Of a stretch of 15,535 nt of DNA, positions 7,973-14,384 are shown in pieces. Every line of letters starts with the position of its first letter. Position 1 is the stretch's first letter. The notes under the pieces are model-generated. The model saw only the letters and a program-made list of their open reading frames with translations. It searched no databases and was not told the DNA's origin. This DNA is from AP-16 sp036395835. GTDB lineage: Bacteria; Pseudomonadota; Alphaproteobacteria; Rhizobiales; Xanthobacteraceae. The DNA is taken from assembly GCA_036395835.1 (NCBI GenBank), contig DASWCW010000101.1:1-15535 (forward strand), given 5' to 3'. A program made the translations under genes and the position numbers.

Positions 7973-9538
7973 TCAACTTTTAGAGTTTGGTCCGGCATCG
8001 AGGGGCCGGGCGAGCGGTTCGCGGTCCAGGAACCAGCCGCCGCCGAGTGCCTGGAACAGTGCGACGATCGCTTGGAGCCGCGCGAAGCGCACTTGCGCCA
8101 ACGCGTCCTCCTGCTGGAACAGGGTCTGCTCGGTCTGCAGCACCGTGGTGAGATCGATGGTGCCGGCTCGCAGCCGCTCCTCGGAAAGCTCGAAGGCTTT
8201 GCGCGACTCCGCGACGGCTTGGCGCTGCAGCGCCTCCTGTCGCGTCGTCTGCTGCACGGCGACGAGCGCCCGCTCGACGTCGGTAAAGGCCGAGATCACC
8301 GCTTTGCGATAATCCTGCAGCAGCTCTTCACGCATGCCTTTCTGCAGATCGAGCTGACCCAGCAACAGCCCGCCCTGGAAGATCGGCTGCGTGAGACTCG
8401 CGGCGACCGTGTAGAACAGCGCGCTCGGCCCGAACAGGGTGCGCAGCGCCGCGCTCTCGAAACCTCCCTGGCCGGTCAGCTGGATGCTGGGCAGGAATGC
8501 CGCGCGCGCCGCGTAGACATTGGCGTCGGCGCTGGCGAGCTTGAGCTCGGCCTCGCGGATGTCGGGCCGCTGCGTGAGCAGTTCGGACGGCAGCCCCGGC
8601 GACACGCGGGGAATGCCCAGGCGGAACATGCTGCCGCCGCGAACGCCGAGGTTCTCCGGGGCGCGGCCGGCGAGGAGCGCGAGCGTCGCCTTGTTCTGAT
8701 CGATCTGCTCGACGAGCGGCGGGATCGCGGCGCGTTGAATCGCGGCGAGGCTGGCCTGCTGGGCCACTTCGAGCGCCGAAGCGGTGCCGTTGTTGAACCG
8801 ATCCTGGATCAGTTTGAGGATGCGTTCCGAGCTCGCGAGATTCTCGCGGGCCACGCGCAGACGATCCTGGCCCTCGAGCACCAGGAAATACGTGTTGGCG
8901 ACGCTGACCATGGCGCTGAGGGCGACCACTTCGCGATCGAAGCGGCTGGCGAGCGCGGAATAATCCGCGGCGCGAATCTGCGCTCGCACCTTTCCCCAGA
9001 AATCGAGCTGATAGCTGGCGTTCAGCGCCACGGTATAGATCGAGCGCGCGCCGCCGCCGCCCGAGGCTGCGCCGGTCGCACCGCCCTCCGTGCCGCCGGT
9101 CCCGCCGCCGCCACTCGAGCCGACGCCGCCCGCGCCGCCGAACACCGCTCTCGACGACTTCGAACGCTGTGCGCTCGCGGTGGCGTTGATGCTCGGCAGC
9201 AGCGCAGCGCCGGCGATGCGCGCCTGCGCATCCGCCTCCACGATCCGCGCGACCGCGGCCGCGATGTCGAAATTCGCCGCCGCAGCCTGCTCCATCAGAT
9301 CGGTAAGCTCGGCCGAGCGAAATCCCCGCCACCATTCGAGCGGCGGCACCGCGGCCTGGGATGTGAGATGCGCGGTGCGATAATTCTTCGGCACCTCCAG
9401 CGCGGGATCGAGCCTGTCGTTGAGCACGCAGGCGCCGAGCCCATGGAGCAAGCCAAATCCGACCGCGACCGTCGCGAACGATCGCGCGCGGCTTTGCGGG
9501 CTTTCCCGCGCCGACGGCATCTGCGCCCGTTGCTGCAT
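7973..9538 (-). CDS. Outer-membrane efflux lipoprotein, NodT/OprM family
   Basis: TolC-like exit duct for the tripartite pump, 521 residues. The N-terminus is a lipoprotein signal: a basic region, a hydrophobic stretch (about 21-34) and lipobox LGAC with Cys37 as the likely lipidation site. The body has two OEP repeats: helices with AQARIAGAALLPSINATAS (103-121), strand ALNASYQLDFWGKVR (about 171-185), and a second half with ELLTQRPDIREAELKL and FLPSIQLTG. A Gly-rich run of about 30 residues (134-164) sits between the first two predicted beta-strands, at the position of an extracellular loop. The ATG at 9536-9538 is preceded by GAAAGAGCGAGG; Met7 is an alternative start with a poorer ribosome site. 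Having its own outer-membrane factor distinguishes this operon from E. coli mdtABC, which uses chromosomal TolC. Confidence 0.9.
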   Translation of the reverse strand: MQQRAQMPSARESPQSRARSFATVAVGFGLLHGLGACVLNDRLDPALEVPKNYRTAHLTSQAAVPPLEWWRGFRSAELTDLMEQAAAANFDIAAAVARIVEADAQARIAGAALLPSINATASAQRSKSSRAVFGGAGGVGSSGGGGTGGTEGGATGAASGGGGARSIYTVALNASYQLDFWGKVRAQIRAADYSALASRFDREVVALSAMVSVANTYFLVLEGQDRLRVARENLASSERILKLIQDRFNNGTASALEVAQQASLAAIQRAAIPPLVEQIDQNKATLALLAGRAPENLGVRGGSMFRLGIPRVSPGLPSELLTQRPDIREAELKLASADANVYAARAAFLPSIQLTGQGGFESAALRTLFGPSALFYTVAASLTQPIFQGGLLLGQLDLQKGMREELLQDYRKAVISAFTDVERALVAVQQTTRQEALQRQAVAESRKAFELSEERLRAGTIDLTTVLQTEQTLFQQEDALAQVRFARLQAIVALFQALGGGWFLDREPLARPLDAGPNSKS

Positions 9539-9559
9539 CCTCGCTCTTTCGCGGCCGCG

Positions 9560-10048
9560 TTACTTCGGGGGAGGGCCGCCGTGCGGCGGCGACCAATTGG
9601 CGAGGCTGTTGCGTCCGGCGGGCGACATCTGGGTGGCCGCGGTCGAGATCACCGCGTGAAGCGCAAGATCGAGTGCCTGGCGAGCGGCCCGGGTGTCGGC
9701 CATGGCAGAGCGAACCGCAGCGACGTCGAACGGCTCGCCTCGCAGCGCGGCCCGCACCGCTTCCTGGGCGCGGCGGTACGCCGAATGCGCCGCTTCCAGC
9801 GTCTGCTCGCGGGTCCGGAATTCGGCACGCAGCTTCTCGGCATCGGGAGCGGAGAGCGTGGCGGCCAAGCGGTCGATGCGCTCCGCGGCGCTCCGGCTCG
9901 GCTCGATGACCGCGGCAGGCTGTAGCCACAGCTGGCGCACCGCGGTCGCGCCCAGCACGCCGAGGAAGAACAGGTTGAGCGCCAGCGAGACGAACAGCAC
10001 CACGCGCGAAGCGCGATCGCCGACGGCCGGAGCGGACAGGATCGCCAT
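9560..10048 (-). CDS. Membrane-anchored periplasmic sensor, Metal_resist/CnrX/Spy type
   Basis: A 162-residue protein with one N-terminal TM helix (about residues 15-38) followed by a soluble, almost entirely helical periplasmic domain. The helical region ARTxL-like ERIDRLAATLSAPDAEKL, a long Arg/Ala/Glu helix pair, and the closing MSPAGRNSLANW resemble the periplasmic heavy-metal sensor family (CnrX, ZraP, Spy/CpxP folds). In CnrX-type systems this domain holds the anti-sigma factor until a ligand binds. Few candidate metal ligands are present (His and Met are sparse, with no Met/His-rich tail), so the signal may be another envelope stress. The preferred start is ATG 10046-10048, with GAGG about 5 nt upstream; an adjoining GTG at 10049-10051 is possible. 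The tail is Pro/Gly-rich. It lies 7 bp after the anti-sigma candidate. Confidence 0.75.
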   Translation of the reverse strand: MAILSAPAVGDRASRVVLFVSLALNLFFLGVLGATAVRQLWLQPAAVIEPSRSAAERIDRLAATLSAPDAEKLRAEFRTREQTLEAAHSAYRRAQEAVRAALRGEPFDVAAVRSAMADTRAARQALDLALHAVISTAATQMSPAGRNSLANWSPPHGGPPPK

Positions 10049-10055
10049 CACGGCC

Positions 10056-10544
10056 TCATCTCATGGCGGACAGCGGGTCCGGCTCGAACAACATCAGGCT
10101 CAGATCCGAATCGGCGCCGGTCGAAGTACCGATGAGGGCGGAGGCGGAGTGTTTGGTGAGCGCCATTCCGGTGTCGCTTAACCCGACCGCGAAGCCCAGC
10201 ACCATGATTGCGACGAGCGCGGCGAAGCGGGGCCATGCGGGCGCAAGATCGAACTCGAGCAGGGCGGCGGGCAATAATCTCGTCACCAGGCTCCGCCGCT
10301 GCGGCGGGAGCGGCGCCGCGAGTCGTGCCAGCACGCGCCTCATCGCCTCCTCGGAGCGCTCGCCCGAGCGCTCGCAATGGCGCGCGATCACCGCGTCGAG
10401 AGTAGCCGCCCCTGTCAGCGCCGCGCGCGCATCTCCGCTCGCGGCGAGCAGCTCTTGCGCCGGCTCTCGGCACGCATGCGGCCAGCGCGCCGGATCGGCG
10501 CCGTAGGCGTCGAGGAGCTCGACAAACTGCGCGAGAGGCATCAT
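10056..10544 (-). CDS. Putative anti-sigma factor, single TM
   Basis: A 162-residue protein encoded 6 bp after the sigma factor gene, the usual anti-sigma position. The cytoplasmic N-terminal part (1-103) begins FVELLDAYGADPARWPHA, a pattern I associate with small proteins beside alphaproteobacterial ECF sigma genes. One TM helix follows (about 105-122, FAALVAIMVLGFAVGL), then a short outer tail ending DLSLMLFEPDPLSAMR. There is no HxxxCxxC zinc motif, so it is not a classical ZAS anti-sigma. The ATG (10542-10544) is followed by a second ATG, and GGTGAA lies 6-7 nt upstream. The function is inferred from position and topology rather than from a confident family match. The centre (about 56-68) carries a repeat-like CERSGERSEEAM stretch. 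Confidence 0.6.
   Translation of the reverse strand: MMPLAQFVELLDAYGADPARWPHACREPAQELLAASGDARAALTGAATLDAVIARHCERSGERSEEAMRRVLARLAAPLPPQRRSLVTRLLPAALLEFDLAPAWPRFAALVAIMVLGFAVGLSDTGMALTKHSASALIGTSTGADSDLSLMLFEPDPLSAMR
10338..10380. repeat. Repeat-like insert inside the anti-sigma candidate
   Basis: The decamer GAGCGCTCGC occurs at 10354-10363 and again at 10366-10375 with a 12-nt period, and each copy contains the palindrome GAGCGCTC. Read on the coding strand the block starts CATTGCGAGCG and ends GAGGCGATGAGG. This recalls the short CATTGCGAG...GAAGCAATC repeats of many proteobacteria, which encode HCERSEAI-like peptides. The 12-nt period keeps the reading frame. Confidence 0.35.
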
Positions 10545-10550
10545 GGCATT

Positions 10551-11144
10551 TCACCGTTCCGCTGCGAGAACCGAGCCGAGCGCCGTGCGCAGCGCGCGCC
10601 TTGCGCGCACCAGCAACGTCTCGACTCCGGACACGGAAGTGCCGAGCACCGCTGCGGTCTCGGCATTCGACATGCCTTCCTGATAGGTGAGGACGATCGC
10701 CGCGCGCTGCCGATCGGGCAGATCGGCGACTGCCGCGGCGACGAGCCGATCCGTTTGCCGGTGTTCGATTTCGAGGAAAGGGCCGGGGCCGGGATCGGCC
10801 GGCTCATCGATGTCGGCGAGCGCCGCGAACGGCGCGCGTCGCTTGCGGTTGAGACAGAGGTTGAGGACCACGCGATAGAACCAGGTGCGAAATGCGGCGG
10901 TCGGGCGCCAGCGCGCGGCGTTGACCCATACGCGCAAGAGCGCCTCCTGCACGATCTCCTCGGCATCCGCCTCGTTCCCCAAAACCCTGCGGGCCAGCCC
11001 GAGCGCCCGGGGCAGGTACCTGCGGGCGAGCAGTCGAAAGGCCCGCTCGTCTCCCTGCGAGATCCGAGCCATGAGGTCTTCATCACTTGCCTCGTCCATG
11101 GCGTTCGGGTCCAGTCGAAACTGCCGCCAGCGGGGGATATCCAC
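10551..11144 (-). CDS. ECF (sigma-70 family) RNA polymerase sigma factor
   Basis: A 197-residue sigma factor with only regions 2 and 4, as expected for group 4. Region 2 covers about 27-100, with the core-binding motif DAEEIVQEALLRVW (60-73) and FRTWFYRVVLNLCLN (85-99). Region 4 covers about 134-187, with LPDRQRAAIVLTYQEGMSN and helix-turn-helix AETAAVLGTSVSGVETLLVRA (161-181), the DNA-binding part that reads the -35 element. The chosen GTG at 11142-11144 has TGAGG 5 nt upstream; ATG at 11097-11099 (Met16) is the alternative and gives a more typical N-terminus. As first gene of the seven-gene cluster it probably drives its own operon, but I could not identify a convincing promoter. No C-terminal SnoaL or other sensory extension is present. 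Confidence 0.9.
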   Translation of the reverse strand: MDIPRWRQFRLDPNAMDEASDEDLMARISQGDERAFRLLARRYLPRALGLARRVLGNEADAEEIVQEALLRVWVNAARWRPTAAFRTWFYRVVLNLCLNRKRRAPFAALADIDEPADPGPGPFLEIEHRQTDRLVAAAVADLPDRQRAAIVLTYQEGMSNAETAAVLGTSVSGVETLLVRARRALRTALGSVLAAER

Positions 11145-11469
11145 GCATCCTCAGCCGCGCGAACGCTAGGCGTGCATGGCGTCGCCGTTTGACGCATCGC
11201 AGCATAGTCTCCGCCGCCGCAAAAGCGACCGGTGGCGCCGTACGGAACGTGCGCAGGTTGCTTGCCCGATGAACCCGGCAAGCCGGTAATCGTTGGAACG
11301 ATCATGCGAAACCCTTGGCTCCCCGGAATAAAACACCGCGGGGGGCCAAAGCCTGCATCCGCCGGAAGCGGATGGCCGTCCCGACCGGGAAAACAGGATC
11401 TCCTGCGTTGATCCGCCGCGAGGGCGGCCTTAACCTTGGCGAATCGGTCACGAATAGGGGAGCGAAGCC
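11145..11469. other. Divergent intergenic region between the sigma operon and the small exported gene
   Basis: There is no protein gene I can support here. It should hold the promoters of both flanking genes. Visible structure: a 7-bp hairpin CATCCGC (11356-11362) and GCGGATG (11368-11374) with a 5-nt loop; a weaker CCGCC/GGCGG hairpin near 11414-11428; and a poor sigma-70-like pair TTGATC (11408-11413), 17-bp spacer, TAACCT for the plus-strand gene. Two GGAACG words (11244 and 11295, plus strand) lack a partner -10 for an ECF promoter. Confidence 0.4.
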
Positions 11470-11745
11470 ATGCGCGCCTATGCAATCGCCGCAACCGCCC
11501 TGTTCCTTGGCGGCTCTATCCTGACCTTTACCGGCGTGTCGGCCTGGGCCGAGAGCACTACCGCGCGTCCTCCCGCGGGCCAGCCCGAGCAGCGCGATCG
11601 AAGCCAGGGGCCCGCCGCGCCGGTGGGTCACCGCCAACCCCAAACCAAGGAACTGGCGCCCGCGGAGATGCCGCCGGCCGACCACGCGACGAGGGACCTC
11701 GACAAGGCGCTCGAGAAGAAGCTCACGATCTGCCGTGGGTGTTAG
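11470..11745 (+). CDS. Small exported protein of unknown function
   Basis: A 91-residue protein with a clear Sec signal peptide: a hydrophobic core at about 5-20 and probable signal peptidase I cleavage after Ala27 (SAWA-ES). The mature part, about 64 residues, is rich in Pro, Ala, Gln and charged residues, looks disordered, and ends in TICRGC with two Cys (88 and 91). The ATG is preceded by AGGGGAG with good spacing. I do not recognise the family. It is transcribed divergently from the sigma factor operon, so it could share a regulatory region with it, but that is inference. The reading frame, signal peptide and ribosome site together support a real gene. Confidence 0.65.
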   Translation: MRAYAIAATALFLGGSILTFTGVSAWAESTTARPPAGQPEQRDRSQGPAAPVGHRQPQTKELAPAEMPPADHATRDLDKALEKKLTICRGC

Positions 11746-11775
11746 GGCGCCGGTCAGCTAGGGGAAACGAAGGGG

Positions 11776-12954
11776 TCAAACATCGTCTGCGGCACTGGCA
11801 CGGATCGCTTCGATCGCCATCCGCAGCTCATTGCGAATGTCATCCGGCAAATACGAGAATACCTGCAACAGATGTGCTTCATGATGGAGCACGATACGCT
11901 CGATCCGTCGCGCGACGTCGGATCGTTCGGAAGAATCCGCGGTCTTTTCATAGCCCCTGACGACGCCGGCCAATACCACCAGCATCGCTATGCCGAGATT
12001 GCTTGCGGTCCTGATCGCCCAATTTCCAGCCTTGTCGGTGAGAGCCGCTGAACCGCCGCCGTCGAGCACCGCCCGCAGGATCGTTGCATCCTCATCGCGC
12101 AGGAGTTCCGTTCGTTCGACGCCGCGGAGGAAAATCGCCGCGGCCTCGACGATTGCGGATGAGGTCGAGCCCGATGTGGGCGTCTGATCGTCGAACGCGC
12201 GGCCGGTCGGGAACATGCGAATCCACGGACCGCTCGCGCCGATCAGGTCGCGCAACGCACGCAGCGCACCGGCTTCCAGCGGCACGAATATTTCGCGCGA
12301 TGCGGCGGTCTCCTGGGAATCGGCATAGGCTCCGAATGCCACGTAAAGCCCCCACAGCATCCCGATGTCGGCGGCGACTTTCTGATCGGAGCCGCCGATG
12401 CGCTTGGCGAACAGGCGCACCGCATCGACCAAGCCGCGCCATTGCCCCGGATCGGAAATTCGGGAAGTGCGGCCGGCAAGCTCCCGCGCCTTGTATTCGA
12501 GCTCTGATCGAATGCTTCGCACCAGTGGGTCGACGGCCGTAGCGCAGTCCGCCTCGGTTCCCATCGGGGCGAACGCGAAGGTGCCGTCCTGCGTGTACGC
12601 GAAGCAAGCACCGGAGCGGAATTGCTCGAGCGTCCCCGAAAGATGAATCCAGGCTTGACCGATCGGCTGCGGCAGCTCGGTGAGCGAAGGGTCGTGCTCG
12701 ATCGCGTCCGCGAGTTTCGACAGCAGTTCGTGTTCGACCAAGCCCCGCGCCCAGTCCGCTTCCGCCCTGCGTATGGCCTCCTCGAAGGCCAGACGCTCCG
12801 CCATGATGCGCTGCTCGGAAGGCGGCGGGTCGAGCTTGCGAAGCCGGCCGGTAAGCGCCGTTCGCGCCCGCTGGTAGAGCGCCTGCCGCGCCTCCTCCGT
12901 GTTGCGGTCGAGCTTGGCGAGTGCGGCCAGAACCAGGGGATAAAAGTCGGTCAT
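11776..12954 (-). CDS. Hypothetical protein with conserved helical N-terminal module
   Basis: This 392-residue protein has no function I can name. Residues 1-70 (MTDFYPLVLAALAKLDRNTE, then ARQALYQRARTALTGRLRK and a Glu/Arg helix with LAFEEAIRRAE) form a charged helical module. I recall it at the N-terminus of otherwise different proteins in Bradyrhizobium relatives. The remainder is mostly helical, with one moderately hydrophobic stretch at about 316-333 (SNLGIAMLVVLAGVV) that could be a TM helix, and a final amphipathic helix. There is no signal peptide. The ATG at 12952-12954 is preferred. The frame stays open upstream, but that extension reads straight through the tRNA-Cys gene and cannot be protein. 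The start has only a weak ribosome site (GAGCGAT). It lies 91 bp downstream of tRNA-Cys in the same direction with no visible terminator between, so read-through transcription is possible. Confidence 0.75.
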   Translation of the reverse strand: MTDFYPLVLAALAKLDRNTEEARQALYQRARTALTGRLRKLDPPPSEQRIMAERLAFEEAIRRAEADWARGLVEHELLSKLADAIEHDPSLTELPQPIGQAWIHLSGTLEQFRSGACFAYTQDGTFAFAPMGTEADCATAVDPLVRSIRSELEYKARELAGRTSRISDPGQWRGLVDAVRLFAKRIGGSDQKVAADIGMLWGLYVAFGAYADSQETAASREIFVPLEAGALRALRDLIGASGPWIRMFPTGRAFDDQTPTSGSTSSAIVEAAAIFLRGVERTELLRDEDATILRAVLDGGGSAALTDKAGNWAIRTASNLGIAMLVVLAGVVRGYEKTADSSERSDVARRIERIVLHHEAHLLQVFSYLPDDIRNELRMAIEAIRASAADDV

Positions 12955-13045
12955 GGCGGATCGCTCGGTCGGCCTGCGCAGCATGCGCCGCGGGATCGCC
13001 GCCGCGCCGCGGCAACATGGACCTGAATGGTAAGGCAATGGTGAT

Positions 13046-13119
13046 TGGAGGCCACGCCCGGAATTGAACCGGGGTAAACGGTTTTGCAGACCGCTGCGTA
13101 ACCACTCCGCCACGTGGCC
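13046..13119 (-). tRNA. tRNA-Cys (GCA)
   Basis: All four arms can be folded by eye. The acceptor stem GGCCACG (13113-13119 on the plus strand as its complement) pairs with CGTGGCC, followed by discriminator U and an encoded CCA (13046-13048). The anticodon arm is GCGGT-CTGCAAA-ACCGT with anticodon GCA, and the T arm is CCGGG/CCCGG-like around TTCAATT. The D arm begins GCGG with AGTGGTTA in the loop. The gene is complete at 74 nt including CCA. An integrase gene lies 83 bp beyond its 5' end. Confidence 0.95.
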
Positions 13120-13136
13120 TTATGCAATTGATATAT

Positions 13137-13142
13137 ATTATA
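13137..13142 (-). promoter_or_regulatory. Probable -10 box of the tRNA-Cys gene
   Basis: A perfect TATAAT on the minus strand lies 17 bp upstream of the tRNA 5' end, giving a predicted start about 10 nt before the mature tRNA. It is inside an AT-rich block (13121-13151) that contrasts with the GC-rich surroundings. The -35 region 17 bp further upstream (13160-13165) reads GGCCAC and is weak. Confidence 0.55.
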
Positions 13143-13175
13143 GTTTTAATTCGCCCCCTGTGGCCGAAATGCCGT

Positions 13176-13197
13176 TGCTACCGAAAATGCTACCGAA
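13176..13197. repeat. Paired direct repeats at the integrase 3' end
   Basis: TGCTACCGAA occurs at 13176-13185 and 13188-13197, a 12-nt period, immediately beyond the integrase stop codon and between it and the tRNA. Short direct repeats at this position are candidate arm-type integrase or excisionase binding sites beside an attachment core. The repeat is seen in the sequence; the role is inference. Confidence 0.45.
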
Positions 13198-13202
13198 GCT
13201 CC

Positions 13203-14384
13203 TTATTTTCGGCCTTTGAGCTGAATTTTGGCAGCCTGAAATGCCGCGTGAAGCCGTTGTGCCGCCTCACTCTGCATGGTGTGGGTGACATGAGAATATA
13301 AGTCAAGTGTGATTGCGATCGTCGAATGTCCGAGTCGCTCTTGGGCGATCTTGGGATGCACGCCGTTCTCGAGGAGTTGCGTTGCGTGGCTGTGCCGGAG
13401 ATCGTGAAAGCGCACGCGGGGTAGGTCCTTTATCCGGTCCATAAGCCGGGTGAATTCGTACGTGAGACTTAGCGGTTGATGCGGAAGACCATCTGCTCGT
13501 CCGCAGACCAGGGTCTCGCCGGTCTGCCGGATGCCGAGCGCAAGCAGTTCTTCCGCCTGACTGAGCTTTAGCCGCCGCAACTCCTCTATCGCAAAGGCGG
13601 GGAGCGTGATCGCGCGGGCCTTCTCCGTTTTCGGTGCCTTAAACCGGATTCCAGTTTTCGTCTGCTCCAGGCTTTCCAGCACGCGCAGCGTTCCGCGCTC
13701 GAGGTCCACATTCTTCCAACGCAACGCGAGCACCTCGCCGCGCCGCATTCCGGTCGCTAACGCGAGCAGGACCGGCCAATACACCCGGGTGTGAGCGATA
13801 GCCTCCAGTAGACGTGCCGATTGCTCGGCCGTGAGGGCGGTCATGGTGCGGCGCTCGACCTTAGGAAGCCGGTTCTTGAAAGCATCCGCCGGATTGCGCA
13901 CCAAAACTTGCTGCTCGACAGCACGGGCAAGGGCCGACCTTAGGATGCGATGGATATGGCGGCGGGTCCGCGGAGACAGACCGCCGTCCTTGCCATCGCG
14001 GCGCCCGCCCGTTGCCCAGGTGCTGTAGGCATCTTGTATGTGGCTCGGCGCCAGCTTCGCGAGCGGTAGGTTGCCCAGCGCCGGCATCAGGGAGTTCTTG
14101 ACGATCTCCGTATAGCGCTCGTGAGATTTCGGCGAGACCTCTTCGCGGATGGTTTCGAGCCAGTGTGCGAGCCAGTCGCGCACCGTCAAGCGGGTCGGAT
14201 CGACGTGCTCCCCGGTGTCGACCGTGCGGAGCAGGCGGCGCAGCTCGCATTCGGCGGCCTTGCGGTCGCCGCGGACCGTGGCAGTGACGATCCGGCGCTT
14301 TCCCGTGGCAGGATCGGCGCCGAGGCTGTAGCGCAGCTCCCATGACCCTGTGGAGCGCCGCCTGATGTGCCCTGTCGGCCGCAT
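13203..14384 (-). CDS. Tyrosine site-specific integrase of a mobile element
   Basis: A 393-residue recombinase that would insert and excise the element. The N-terminal part (about 1-60) carries an arm-binding-like region (GSWELRYSLGADPATGKRR). The core-binding SAM-like domain lies at about 64-165, and the catalytic domain from about 180. All catalytic residues are visible: Arg214 (TGMRRGE), Lys252 (PKTEKAR), His327 and Arg330 (FHDLRHSHAT), His353 (LGHSTIAITL) and the nucleophile Tyr363 (DLYSH). No frameshift or truncation was found, so the enzyme should be active. The ATG (14382-14384) directly follows the TAA of the upstream zinc-finger gene, implying coupled translation. The stop lies 83 bp from the 5' end of tRNA-Cys. 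The right boundary of the element is not in the window. Confidence 0.93.
   Translation of the reverse strand: MRPTGHIRRRSTGSWELRYSLGADPATGKRRIVTATVRGDRKAAECELRRLLRTVDTGEHVDPTRLTVRDWLAHWLETIREEVSPKSHERYTEIVKNSLMPALGNLPLAKLAPSHIQDAYSTWATGGRRDGKDGGLSPRTRRHIHRILRSALARAVEQQVLVRNPADAFKNRLPKVERRTMTALTAEQSARLLEAIAHTRVYWPVLLALATGMRRGEVLALRWKNVDLERGTLRVLESLEQTKTGIRFKAPKTEKARAITLPAFAIEELRRLKLSQAEELLALGIRQTGETLVCGRADGLPHQPLSLTYEFTRLMDRIKDLPRVRFHDLRHSHATQLLENGVHPKIAQERLGHSTIAITLDLYSHVTHTMQSEAAQRLHAAFQAAKIQLKGRK

Noticed and set aside
11244..11300. GGAACG words as possible ECF -35 elements
   Set aside because: No CGTT-like -10 at 16-18 bp on either copy, and both point away from the sigma operon.
11302..11685. 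Minus-strand frame of 127 codons opposite the small exported gene
   Set aside because: Low-complexity Arg/Gly/Ala content, no ribosome site or domain; the opposite strand has a signal peptide and ribosome site.
12985..13012. GCGCCGCGG repeated at 12985 and 13004
   Set aside because: Common word in GC-rich DNA, no further symmetry; treated as chance.
12955..13113. N-terminal extension of the 392-residue hypothetical protein
   Set aside because: The extension translates the tRNA-Cys gene itself (EWLRSGLQNRLPRFNSGRG is a typical tRNA read-through peptide).
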